Source: Vibrio intestinalis
GTDB taxonomy: Bacteria > Pseudomonadota > Gammaproteobacteria > Enterobacterales > Vibrionaceae
NCBI RefSeq assembly: GCF_025195085.2
Contig: NZ_JANAVY020000020.1
Coordinates: 1 to 64,000 of the forward strand
Reading direction: 5' to 3'
DNA: 64,000 nucleotides
This document shows positions 1 through 8,386 of this stretch, piece by piece (the first letter of the stretch is position 1; each line of letters begins with the position of its first letter). The notes beneath the pieces are model-generated. The model searched no databases and was not told the DNA's origin. It saw nothing but the letters and a program-made list of their open reading frames with translations. The translations under genes and the position numbers were made by a program.

Positions 1-2
1 TC

Positions 3-98
3 AGGAAGTCAGAAGGGAGCGTGTCTGTACCAAGGAAGATGAATAAGGCTACGTGGGACAAAGATTATAGAGCAAAAGTTCTCTTTACATCAGCTTAA
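3..98 (+). CDS. C-terminal end of an unidentified protein (partial)
   Basis: One forward frame is open from the window edge for 31 codons and closes with TAA; the other two forward frames close by base 46. The tail reads as plausible protein (contains WDKDYRAK and ends VLFTSA), but it is too short to assign a family. A weak GC-poor dyad (CCCT..AGGG, about 116-136) followed by TCATTTTATT lies downstream and could end the transcript. It may be noncoding; only the preceding sequence would settle it. Confidence 0.35.
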   Translation, partial: RKSEGSVSVPRKMNKATWDKDYRAKVLFTSA

Positions 99-168
99 CA
101 AAGTACGTTCGCGCCCTTACCCGCTAATAGGGTCATTTTATTGTTCATTGTTCTTTATTCCTGACTGA

Positions 169-1260
169 TTAGAAGTAGACTCGAGCGTAAGCGTAAGCGT
201 CTTGTGCTGCTTCACCCATGTTCATTTCAAGCGCAATGACACTTGATCGCGTTGGTTTGTAGCTAATACCAACCGTTCCCCATTTGCGCTCATTATCCCA
301 ATCAGTCGGTTCAGCGTTGCGTTCTTGACCCGCGAGTTCCCATTTCTCGAATTTCTCGTAGTTGTAAGAGCCAGTCATTTCCCATTGCGGGTTAATGATG
401 TATTTCACTGACGTTAGAAAACCGCTGTTTTCTTCTTTCTGATAATCGTTATAAACGCCAACACACTTAGACTCACCGCTAAAGCTGTCAGTTAAGGTGT
501 TGGTACATGAGCCAAGGTATTCTTCTTCTTGGTAGAAGTTCACACCTAGGTGCCAATCGTCCGTGATTGCAAATCGAGCTCCGCCACCGTACAGCTCTTG
601 CTTACCGTACTTTGATTCACCGTCCGAGCCAACACGACCTTCAATACCAAACACCACTGAGAAACGATCGCCAAAGTAACCAATATAACCGTTGCTCACA
701 TCACCCAATGCAGAGCCTGACGAAGACTCAGCACCGTAGGTGAATGATGCGCCGACTTTGAATACTTGGTAAAAAAGCCCTTCGTACTTAACCGTAGAAT
801 CTTGGTCACCCGCTTCTCCAGTTTCAACTGTCGTATCGAAAGTGAAATCACCCCATTTGTCATAGTCATCAAATGCAGTATCCGTTAGACCAAACTCTAA
901 GTAATGCTTCATATTTTGCGTTTGGTAAACATCGTAACCAATAAACATTTTGTCGATAGCTAGAACCAGATCGCCACTACCGTAAGCCCAGTTTTCACGC
1001 TCGTAATCCAACTCTAAACGGTAATGCATTTTGCTTTGCTTACCTTTTACACCCATAGTGGCAAATGAATCATCAATAAACTCTTGATCTTTATAGAATT
1101 CACCATATTCGTACTCTGCACCGATGTGGCCTCCAACACCGACTTCTCCATATAATTTAACGAAGTCTCCAGAGTCATTTTCATAGATCGTTACGGCGCT
1201 TGCGTTAGCTGCTAAAAATAACGAAGAAATCGCTATAGCAACTGAGCTTTTTTTTAACAT
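169..1260 (-). CDS. Outer-membrane porin, Vibrio general type
   Basis: A 363-aa protein with a clear signal peptide (residues 1-22, cleavage after ANASA) followed by alternating beta-strand sequence rich in Tyr, Gly and acidic residues. It ends in YARVYF, and the terminal Phe is the usual signature for BAM-dependent insertion of outer-membrane barrels. The family forms trimeric diffusion channels for small solutes. An upstream in-frame start would add 23 residues before the signal peptide; I chose the ATG at 1260 because it puts the signal at the N terminus and follows AGGGA. A pair of Cys near residues 245-260 is unusual for a porin loop and may form a disulfide. Substrate is unknown; nothing nearby points to one. 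Confidence 0.85.
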   Translation of the reverse strand: MLKKSSVAIAISSLFLAANASAVTIYENDSGDFVKLYGEVGVGGHIGAEYEYGEFYKDQEFIDDSFATMGVKGKQSKMHYRLELDYERENWAYGSGDLVLAIDKMFIGYDVYQTQNMKHYLEFGLTDTAFDDYDKWGDFTFDTTVETGEAGDQDSTVKYEGLFYQVFKVGASFTYGAESSSGSALGDVSNGYIGYFGDRFSVVFGIEGRVGSDGESKYGKQELYGGGARFAITDDWHLGVNFYQEEEYLGSCTNTLTDSFSGESKCVGVYNDYQKEENSGFLTSVKYIINPQWEMTGSYNYEKFEKWELAGQERNAEPTDWDNERKWGTVGISYKPTRSSVIALEMNMGEAAQDAYAYARVYF

Positions 1261-1911
1261 TTGAATTTCCCTAAATGTTCTAATTTTCGGAAAGTCATTT
1301 AATAGTAAAAATAAAACAAGCATCTTCAATATTTCATATTAAATCACTTATTCAATTTGTACTTTTAAATAGACTTGATAACAACAATCCGAAAATTTTC
1401 CACCTTTCACTATTTTTTTAAATATAACGGCGTAGCAAACGAGAAATGAATCACACCTCAATCATTCATTTTATGGATGATTTTTTAATACCAACAAATA
1501 GTGTTAACTAGAGTTATTGCTCTACGCGTTAATCACGTAAGTGGGACAACACTCACTTTTACAAATACTTACCTATGATTAGCAAAGTCAGCCAATCGCT
1601 TGCGCAAACGTTATTCAGAAAAATGATGGCGAAATGTAAATTTATAAAATAAAAAGACGTGATCAATCAACAAGGACACAGATACTTTCCCCATATGGAA
1701 TTTCGAGGAGATTTTGTTGTAGATCGAATTAGCACTTCAACAATTAATAAATAATTAGATATCAAGATAAATAAAATTGGAAGCGAATAAGGAGAGAGAT
1801 TTATTTGTTAATTTAATAGAAATAGCAAAGCAGATAATTAAAATTTAACTAATCGAATTAGATAATAATTAAGCCGTCATCGCTCACAATGACGACCTAG
1901 CATTTAAGTGA
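1261..1911. other. Long AT-rich intergenic region upstream of the porin
   Basis: About 650 bases with no supported gene. It must hold the porin promoter (reverse strand) and the end of the 1912-2571 transcript. It is very AT-rich, especially 1740-1870. A short dyad GTCAT..ATGAC at about 1875-1894 could help end the reverse transcript but lacks a T-run. I could not pick a specific promoter or a small RNA with confidence. Confidence 0.5.
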
Positions 1912-2571
1912 TTATACTGTGTAACTCAGTGGAATCTCCGCAAGGTGGCTGCCTTTATTGGCTGGGTAGATGACATACTCGCCGTGGTATTTCACGTTAG
2001 ATTTATAGTCAGTTACCTTGTGCAGCATAAAGCCCGCTTTGGTTGCCATCTCAATAAACTGAGCGTGATGACCACGAACAAACCAGCTCATTGGTTTTAC
2101 TAGCGCTTCACCGTCAAAACAGTTGTCACATTGGTCTGCGCACAATGCCAAGGAGTTTTGGCCTTCAGTGTAAATTTGTACCTTGCCCGCGCCTACAATA
2201 GGTTCTGACGTTGAAACTTCCCAATCCTGCTGTTCCATTTGATCAAGAAACGCTTCGATGTCGCTGTCTTTAATCACACGGTCAGCTTCACCTTCAGGGA
2301 AAAATTCGCCATAAAACTTAGCAATACGTTGGAAAGTAAACATCAAGTTAGCATCGTTACCTTTCGAACGACCCGCTTTTTGCCAACGAGTTAGGTCTGC
2401 AACCACACTGCGATGAGCACTCTGATTTTTCAATACTTTAGTTACCCAGCGAACCAGAAAATGGTTATTCGCAACAGGCGCATTTACCGCCTTACCCGTT
2501 TTGTGTAACTCATCAAGCTCTGCTAGAGCACTGTTGACTAACTTTTGAATTTCTACTGTGTATTCAGACAT
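1912..2571 (-). CDS. DUF2913-like conserved Vibrio protein
   Basis: A 219-aa soluble protein with no signal peptide or membrane segment. The N-terminal half carries NNHFLVRWVTKVLK and a long helical region; the C-terminal half has two Cys (ADQCDNCFDGE) and ends in a short beta-like segment. I recall this pattern from the DUF2913 family of vibrios, whose function is unknown; that assignment is from memory. The ATG at 2571 was chosen because it overlaps the TAA of the upstream exporter gene (TAATG), a layout typical of translational coupling, whereas the longer reading would start inside that gene. It therefore belongs to the bcr-like operon. Confidence 0.75.
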   Translation of the reverse strand: MSEYTVEIQKLVNSALAELDELHKTGKAVNAPVANNHFLVRWVTKVLKNQSAHRSVVADLTRWQKAGRSKGNDANLMFTFQRIAKFYGEFFPEGEADRVIKDSDIEAFLDQMEQQDWEVSTSEPIVGAGKVQIYTEGQNSLALCADQCDNCFDGEALVKPMSWFVRGHHAQFIEMATKAGFMLHKVTDYKSNVKYHGEYVIYPANKGSHLAEIPLSYTV

Positions 2572-3776
2572 TAAGCCTTTCTTCCAAATATCCAATAAAA
2601 TGCGGCAGACAATAAAGAACATGCCGTCATTACAATAATCATTGGCCATGCAACACCATTAGGCAGAGCTGCAACGATCGCACCAACGATAGAACCAATG
2701 CCAAAACGCAATGTACCCGCTAATGAAGAAGCCGTACCTGCCATGGTTGGATAGCCACTAAGTAGCAGCCCCATCGCGTTACTACCTATGGTCGATAGCG
2801 TACCAATAAATAAAACCACAAATGGCACAATGCCCCAAAGTCCGAGATCCATCGCCCATGCAGCAAATAAGCCGAGACCAGCAAATAGCTGCACCCACAG
2901 GCCAAATTGCAACATGGCATGAGATCCGACTTTTTTCACCATGCGGCCATTAATGCTGGTCATGATAATCATAGCAATAATGTTAAGGCCGAACAGGTAA
3001 CCGAAGTGATCAGGTCGTACACCATAGATATCGATGTAAACAAACGACCCCGCGGTTAAAAAGGCAAACATACCAGAAAAAGAAAACGCACCTGAGAGAA
3101 TTAGACCAATCGCCACTGGGTTACGGCATAAACGAATGTAATTACGCAGCGTTGTCGCTAGACGCAGTGGCTGTCGGTTTTCTACTTTAAGTGTCTCAGG
3201 AATTTTCCAAAGGACGAGTGCAATCACCACCGCGGCGAAGATCGCTAAAACCCAGAAGATTGAACGCCAGCCAAACCATATCGCCAAGTAACCACCAATC
3301 ATTGGCGCAACTAATGGCGCTATCGTGATCACCAAGGTAACGAAAGACATCGCGCGAGCGAAATCCTCGCGATCAAACATATCACGCACAACAGCTTGAA
3401 TGATGACAGCAGCAGCAGCTCCTGCAAAACCTTGCGCAGTACGCACCCATGTTAAGGCATCAATACCGTGAGTCGTCGCGCTAACAACCGCCGCGAGACC
3501 AAAAAATAGTACGCCTAAAATAAGCACAGGTCGGCGGCCAAAACTGTCAGCTAATGGACCATGAATCAGCTGACCCAATGCAAAACCGGCAGTGTACGCG
3601 GTTAACGTAAACTGAACATCACCCGCCCCAACGCCAAGATCGCGTGCAATGGTCGGCATTGCAGGCAAATACATGTCGATGGCAAGTGGTGTAAGCGCGC
3701 CAATTGCACCTAAAACGAGAAATAAAAGGAAACTGATCTGCGGTGTATTTTGTTGCGATGTTGAAGTGTTCGACAT
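2571..3776 (-). CDS. bcr: Bcr/CflA-type multidrug exporter (MFS)
   Basis: A 401-aa major facilitator with 12 predicted membrane helices. The first helix region has the family motif LTPLAIDMYLPAMP, followed by the loop motif A-type segment GPLADSFGRRPVL. Bcr/CflA proteins are proton-driven inner-membrane exporters of drugs such as bicyclomycin and chloramphenicol, and of some dipeptides or cysteine in E. coli. The ATG at 3776 follows TAGGAG at good spacing; the longer reading adds a basic non-membrane leader without family support. It lies next to rsuA and radD as in E. coli, which supports the name. The downstream DUF2913-like gene overlaps its stop. Confidence 0.88.
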   Translation of the reverse strand: MSNTSTSQQNTPQISFLLFLVLGAIGALTPLAIDMYLPAMPTIARDLGVGAGDVQFTLTAYTAGFALGQLIHGPLADSFGRRPVLILGVLFFGLAAVVSATTHGIDALTWVRTAQGFAGAAAAVIIQAVVRDMFDREDFARAMSFVTLVITIAPLVAPMIGGYLAIWFGWRSIFWVLAIFAAVVIALVLWKIPETLKVENRQPLRLATTLRNYIRLCRNPVAIGLILSGAFSFSGMFAFLTAGSFVYIDIYGVRPDHFGYLFGLNIIAMIIMTSINGRMVKKVGSHAMLQFGLWVQLFAGLGLFAAWAMDLGLWGIVPFVVLFIGTLSTIGSNAMGLLLSGYPTMAGTASSLAGTLRFGIGSIVGAIVAALPNGVAWPMIIVMTACSLLSAAFYWIFGRKA

Positions 3777-3963
3777 ACGTCTCCTACTCGGTTGCGAATG
3801 CGATGCAGCGCTCCTTGCTGCAACCAAACAGATTTCGAGACTAAAGCTCTTCCAGCTTTATTATTGTTTTAATCGAATATAATCGCTGATTCATGCATAA
3901 AACACTAGTTCCCAGTAAGAACTAAACAATTTCCCAGCGGCGTGATTATTTCTCTAAACGAAG

Positions 3964-4659
3964 TTATTTCCAGATAGAATCGACTTCTTCTTGAGTTAGG
4001 TAACGATATTCACCTAACTCTAAAGACTCATCCATTTCAATCTCACCGATACGCTCACGGTGAAGGAACTCAACTTTATTACCAAGTGCTGCAAACATGC
4101 GTTTTACTTGGTGGTACTTACCCTCATGAATGGTCAATAGCACCTCTTTTTCCGCACGTACTTCAAGACGCGCTGGTAAAGTTAGGCCTTCTTCACTCTT
4201 AAGTTGAATGCCTTGCGTAAACTTCTCTTCATAATCAGGCTGAACCGGATCGGCCAACCAAACTCGGTAAGTTTTCTCACACTTATGCTTTGGTGACGTA
4301 ATTCGATGAGACCATTGGCCATCATCCGTCATCAAAACCAAGCCTGTGGTATCCACATCCAAACGGCCTGCAAAATGTAGCTTGTCCATCTTCACTTCAT
4401 CTAACAGAGTAAATACCGTTGGATTAGTGCCATCTTCATGTGAACAAACAAAGCCCTCTGGCTTATAAAGCATGATGTAACGTGGCCCGTGCAGCTGAAG
4501 TTCACGGCCTTGCCATTCGACAACGCTCTCTTCCGTCAGCTTAATTGAACCGCTCTTTACCATTTCATCATCAACCGTTACCGTCTTTGATCTTAGGATC
4601 TGAGTCGCCTCTCTACGGGTGACACCAAGTACATCACATAAAAATTTATCTAAACGCAT
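3964..4659 (-). CDS. rsuA: 16S rRNA pseudouridine(516) synthase RsuA
   Basis: A 231-aa pseudouridine synthase. Residues 1-45 form an S4 RNA-binding domain (MRLDKFLCDVLG); the catalytic core carries GRLDVDTTGLVLM with the likely catalytic Asp101. RsuA converts U516 of 16S rRNA to pseudouridine. Length and order of motifs match the E. coli enzyme (231 aa). Gene order with bcr and radD is conserved. Its Shine-Dalgarno GAGG sits just upstream of the ATG inside the right arm of a perfect 9-bp inverted repeat (4661-4669 / 4681-4689), which may affect initiation. Confidence 0.95.
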   Translation of the reverse strand: MRLDKFLCDVLGVTRREATQILRSKTVTVDDEMVKSGSIKLTEESVVEWQGRELQLHGPRYIMLYKPEGFVCSHEDGTNPTVFTLLDEVKMDKLHFAGRLDVDTTGLVLMTDDGQWSHRITSPKHKCEKTYRVWLADPVQPDYEEKFTQGIQLKSEEGLTLPARLEVRAEKEVLLTIHEGKYHQVKRMFAALGNKVEFLHRERIGEIEMDESLELGEYRYLTQEEVDSIWK

Positions 4660-4660
4660 G

Positions 4661-4694
4661 AATACCTCATCTCTCTTAGCTGAGGTATTATAAT
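4661..4694. promoter_or_regulatory. Inverted repeat and symmetric -10 between rsuA and radD
   Basis: AATACCTCA (4661-4669) and TGAGGTATT (4681-4689) form a perfect 9-bp inverted repeat directly before the rsuA start. The repeat runs into ATTATAAT, which reads as TATAAT on both strands (4689-4694 forward, 4692-4687 reverse), so divergent promoters for radD and rsuA could share it. No good -35 is evident on either side. Inference only. Confidence 0.45.
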
Positions 4695-4732
4695 CGGCTT
4701 AGTCTAAATAGTTGAGCTATTTCACAGAATTT

Positions 4733-6472
4733 ATGTACACCCTGCGCCCCTATCAAGCGGATTCCGTCAAAGCGGTTATCCATTACTTTCGTAAACACTC
4801 GACTCCCGCGGTTATCGTGCTGCCAACCGGCGCAGGAAAAAGCCTTGTGATTGCCGAGCTAGCCCGCTTAGCCAAAGGCCGTGTATTAGTTTTAGCCCAC
4901 GTTAAAGAGCTAGTTGAACAAAACCACGTCAAATACGAAGGCTATGGCCTTACTGGCTCAATTTTCTCTGCTGGTCTTGGCCGAAAAGAGACAGACCAAC
5001 AAGTGGTGTTTGCTTCAGTTCAGTCGGTGGTGCGCAACCTCGACTCATTTAAAGACCAGTTCTCTCTACTAGTGATTGATGAGTGTCACCGCGTTCCAGA
5101 AGATAAAAACAGCAGCTATCAAAAAGTAATCTCACACCTACGCGAGTTAAACCCCGGCTTAAAGGTGCTTGGCTTAACCGCGACCCCATATCGCTTAGGT
5201 GTTGGTTGGATTTACCAATACCACACTCGCGGCCAAGTTCGCAGTGAAGAGCCGCGATTCTTTAGAGACTGCATCTTCGAATTGCCGATTCGCTACCTGC
5301 TAGATGAAAACTTCTTAACTCCAGCGCGCATGATGGATGCCCCCGTTCTCAGCTACGACTTCTCTCAACTAAAACCAGCATCCACAGGTCGATATAAAGA
5401 ATCTGAGATGGATATGGTGATTGATCAAGCCAAGCGAGCAACACCGCAAATCATTCAGCAGATCATTCAAATGGCGCAAGATAAACAAGGCATTATGATC
5501 TTCGCTGCAACCGTGCGTCACGCGCAAGAAATCCATTCATTGCTGCCCGCTGAACAAGTGGCTATCGTGATTGGAGATACGCCAACGCCCGAGCGAGATG
5601 ACATCATCCAACGTTTTAAAGACCGTAAAATCAAATATCTGGTTAACGTTTCAGTGCTAACAACGGGGTTTGATGCCCCTCATGTAGACTTAATTGCCAT
5701 TCTTCGCCCCACCGAATCAGTGAGCCTTTATCAGCAAATCGTTGGTCGCGGTTTACGCCTCTCGCAAGGCAAAGCCGAATGTTTAGTACTTGATTACGCA
5801 GGCAACAGTTACGATCTCTATCAACCAGAAGTGGGCAATCCCAAACCAGACTCAGACAGTGAAATCATCACGATCCCTTGCCCTGCTTGTGGCTTTAACA
5901 ACAACTTCTGGGGAAAGCTCGATAGTAATGGCTTTTTAATCGAGCACTTTGGCCGCCGTTGCCAAGGTTACTTTGAAGATGATGAAACCGGAGAGCGCGA
6001 GCATTGTGGCTATCGCTTCCGAGCCAAATATTGTGGTGAATGCGGCGCAGATAACGACATCGCCGCGCGCATTTGTCATGAGTGTGATGCAACCTTAGTT
6101 GACCCAGATAAAAAGCTCAAAGAAGCGCTCAACTTAAAAGATGCGTTGGTATTTGAATGCTTAGAAATGGACTTAACCACCTTTAAAGATGACAAAGCCA
6201 AGAATCAATTGCGCGTCACTTACCGCGGGGAAAACCAAGCACAAGTGCACGAGTTTTGGTCATTAACTACTAAGGCACAGAAGAAACGTTTTCAAGACCA
6301 GTTTGTCAGGCCACACCTGGCCGACCGACATCGCCCATTTGAAGAAGCCTCCCCTTCTAAAGTGGCCGCCAACCAACACAGGTTCCGTCCTCCTCAGTTT
6401 GTTATTGCGCGCAAATCGGGCCGATTCTGGAAAATACGCGACAAAATCTTTGCTGATGAACTAAGCCAATAA
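4733..6472 (+). CDS. radD: DNA repair helicase-like ATPase RadD (YejH)
   Basis: A 579-aa superfamily 2 ATPase. Walker A is PTGAGKS (residues 31-37), the Walker B box is DECH, and motif VI appears as QIVGRGLRLS. After the helicase core come clustered Cys pairs (CPACG, CGECG, CHEC) expected to bind zinc. RadD is a DNA-dependent ATPase that works with SSB and RecA in post-replication and crosslink repair in E. coli. Start chosen at the ATG at 4733, giving an N terminus (MYTLRPYQAD) like the E. coli protein; an in-frame TTG seven codons earlier is less likely. Divergent from rsuA, as in E. coli. Confidence 0.93.
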   Translation: MYTLRPYQADSVKAVIHYFRKHSTPAVIVLPTGAGKSLVIAELARLAKGRVLVLAHVKELVEQNHVKYEGYGLTGSIFSAGLGRKETDQQVVFASVQSVVRNLDSFKDQFSLLVIDECHRVPEDKNSSYQKVISHLRELNPGLKVLGLTATPYRLGVGWIYQYHTRGQVRSEEPRFFRDCIFELPIRYLLDENFLTPARMMDAPVLSYDFSQLKPASTGRYKESEMDMVIDQAKRATPQIIQQIIQMAQDKQGIMIFAATVRHAQEIHSLLPAEQVAIVIGDTPTPERDDIIQRFKDRKIKYLVNVSVLTTGFDAPHVDLIAILRPTESVSLYQQIVGRGLRLSQGKAECLVLDYAGNSYDLYQPEVGNPKPDSDSEIITIPCPACGFNNNFWGKLDSNGFLIEHFGRRCQGYFEDDETGEREHCGYRFRAKYCGECGADNDIAARICHECDATLVDPDKKLKEALNLKDALVFECLEMDLTTFKDDKAKNQLRVTYRGENQAQVHEFWSLTTKAQKKRFQDQFVRPHLADRHRPFEEASPSKVAANQHRFRPPQFVIARKSGRFWKIRDKIFADELSQ

Positions 6473-6484
6473 TGCTGGATTTAG

Positions 6485-6512
6485 GGCTCATTAAATTGAG
6501 CCTATATCTTTG
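6485..6512 (+). terminator. Possible terminator of radD
   Basis: GGCTCA / TGAGCC with a 6-base loop (6485-6502), followed by a broken T-rich stretch. Weak stem; moderate at best. Confidence 0.4.
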
Positions 6513-6579
6513 ATTTTATTCTAGACAAGGCTATTTTCACCCTGTTTAATAGCGTCTCAATAACAATACAAACAACTCA

Positions 6580-7242
6580 ATGGCGTTAAACATGGAATCA
6601 TTCAACCAATTTTTAGACTCGCTTCGTTCTCAACCTGAATCAACTCGACTAGAGATACTCAACAACTACATTGCTGCGCATTCCGATTGCGCCCAAGCCT
6701 ACTATCAACGTGGCCTTATTCTTGGTTGTGACTACACCTACAACAAAGACAAACTGGTTCATCTTGAATATGGCGATTCCGACCAAGCGATTGCAGATTT
6801 TGAGAAAGCCATTGAGCTCGATCCTAAGTTCGTCGCCGCTTACGCAGAAAAAGCGTCGCTCTATTTACATCTCGACATTGATGACCAAGGCGCCGCAGAA
6901 CTGATGGAGCATGCGCTAACAATCGATCCAAACAATATTCCATGTATGAACCTCTACATGTCTCTGACTTCGACTCAAGGCATGAATGGCGAGTGCATTG
7001 AAATAACCAAACGAATCATAGAGCTCGAGCCAACGGCTAAACACAAGTTTGACCTAGCCGAAGTCTATTTTTTAATCGGTGAAGAGTATGTCGGCGTACT
7101 TGACGATGAAAGCCGTGAAAACCTAGAGCAAGCTGTGATTCACTTTGATCAAATTATTGCAGAAAACGAAGACGCTAAGTTAGTAGATGAAAGTAAAGAG
7201 TTGCGTGCGCAAGCCGTCGAGCTATTAGCAACGATGAGCTAG
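6580..7242 (+). CDS. Tetratricopeptide-repeat protein
   Basis: A 220-aa soluble protein of helical repeats. Repeats are visible as AYYQRGLILG.. (about residues 40-50), DQAIADFEKAIELDP (about 75-90), AAYAEKASLYLHL.. and a third near EQAVIHFDQIIAENE. No signal peptide or catalytic motif is visible, so it is probably a protein-binding scaffold. The second in-frame ATG four codons later (6592) is equally possible; neither has a strong ribosome binding site. It lies between radD and the PepSY two-component operon, but no functional link is evident. Confidence 0.75.
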   Translation: MALNMESFNQFLDSLRSQPESTRLEILNNYIAAHSDCAQAYYQRGLILGCDYTYNKDKLVHLEYGDSDQAIADFEKAIELDPKFVAAYAEKASLYLHLDIDDQGAAELMEHALTIDPNNIPCMNLYMSLTSTQGMNGECIEITKRIIELEPTAKHKFDLAEVYFLIGEEYVGVLDDESRENLEQAVIHFDQIIAENEDAKLVDESKELRAQAVELLATMS

Positions 7243-7319
7243 CATTTGCGCCATGATTCACTTTGTATTCATGTTCAACACTCTATAATGATCCTATGAT
7301 TTTGTGGAAAGGTAACGCT

Positions 7320-7724
7320 ATGTTTAATAAACAATTGATTCTGACTATAGCTCTTACAGGATGTGTGGCTGTGTCTTTCCCAAGCTGGGCTCATAACCAT
7401 GAAGATGGCCATGCACTTGTTCGTGACGTAGAAAAACCCGGCACAAAGATTGAGTTTGAAGAAGACCAAGATGAAGTCTATCGCGCGGTAAAAAGAGGCT
7501 ATATCCGTCCTTTTTCCGAGATGTATGCAGCCGTTGAGCGCGATCTACATGGCCGTATCATTAAAGTTGAGCTAGAAGAAGATGATGACATTTGGGTTTA
7601 TGAGCTAAAAATAAACTACAACAACAACATCATTAAAGTGGAATACAATGCTCAAACCCTTGAAATGACGCTGATTAAAGGCCGCAATTTCAAAAAAGCC
7701 CTAAAAAACACAGAAGATAAATAA
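7320..7724 (+). CDS. Secreted PepSY-domain protein
   Basis: A 134-aa exported protein: signal peptide at about residues 1-24 (ending PSWA), then HNHEDGHA, which could bind metal, then a PepSY-type domain with RAVKRGYIRPFSEMY and EYNAQTLEM. PepSY domains are small periplasmic modules often found next to envelope-sensing two-component systems, where they may modulate signal or protease activity. Start at 7320 follows AAAGGT and gives a proper signal peptide; the longer frame does not. Only two bases separate its stop from the response regulator gene, so it is the first gene of a three-gene operon and may act on the sensor's periplasmic domain (inference). Confidence 0.82.
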   Translation: MFNKQLILTIALTGCVAVSFPSWAHNHEDGHALVRDVEKPGTKIEFEEDQDEVYRAVKRGYIRPFSEMYAAVERDLHGRIIKVELEEDDDIWVYELKINYNNNIIKVEYNAQTLEMTLIKGRNFKKALKNTEDK

Positions 7725-7726
7725 TA

Positions 7727-8386
7727 ATGAAGATACTTGTAGTTGAAGATGAACCACGTTTAGGCGAACAAATTCTTGAAACCCTTGAGCAAACAGGCTG
7801 GGTGCCAGAGCTTGCTCAAGACGGCATCGATGCACTCTATCGCGCCACTTCTGAACAATGGGACGCCATCGTTCTTGACCTTGGTTTACCTAAGCTTGAT
7901 GGCCTTACCGTGCTCAAAGGCATCCGAGATGAAAACATTAACACGCCAGTGATTATTCTCAGTGCGCGCGATACGCTAACGCAACGCGTCGAAGGCCTCA
8001 ACGCCGGTGCTGATGATTACCTGACTAAACCATTTGAAATGGTTGAGCTGACAGCGCGCATTCGTGCGCAGTTACGCCGTGCATCTGGCAACGCATCACC
8101 GGTTATGCAAGTGGGCAATCTAAGCCTTGATACCCGAACTTCTAAAGTCATGTGGCAAGGCGAAGCGGTCATGTTAACCGCGCTTGAGTATAAAGTGGTC
8201 GCCTACTTTATGCACAATGCCGATAAAGTTATTTCCCGTACTGAGTTGGTAGAACATATTTACAAACAAGACTTCGATCGTGACTCCAACACCATTGAAG
8301 TCTTTATTGGTCGAATCCGTAAGAAAATCGCACCTAACGTCATTAAAACGGTGCGCGGTCTTGGATACCAACTGAATGCCGAATAA
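7727..8386 (+). CDS. OmpR-family response regulator
   Basis: A 219-aa regulator: receiver domain at residues 1-115 with acidic pair EDE near residue 7, phospho-acceptor Asp51 (VLDLGLPKLDG) and conserved Lys in TKPFE; winged-helix DNA-binding domain at about 125-217 ending VRGLGYQL. The closest described group is PhoP/QseB-like. It is co-transcribed with the PepSY gene upstream, and its last 11 bases overlap the start of the sensor kinase gene. Target genes cannot be deduced; the neighbours suggest an envelope or cation/antimicrobial-peptide signal. Confidence 0.9.
   Translation: MKILVVEDEPRLGEQILETLEQTGWVPELAQDGIDALYRATSEQWDAIVLDLGLPKLDGLTVLKGIRDENINTPVIILSARDTLTQRVEGLNAGADDYLTKPFEMVELTARIRAQLRRASGNASPVMQVGNLSLDTRTSKVMWQGEAVMLTALEYKVVAYFMHNADKVISRTELVEHIYKQDFDRDSNTIEVFIGRIRKKIAPNVIKTVRGLGYQLNAE

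Noticed and set aside
4712..4732. TTG start seven codons upstream for radD
   Set aside because: The ATG at 4733 gives the N terminus seen in the E. coli protein; the upstream TTG has no ribosome binding site.
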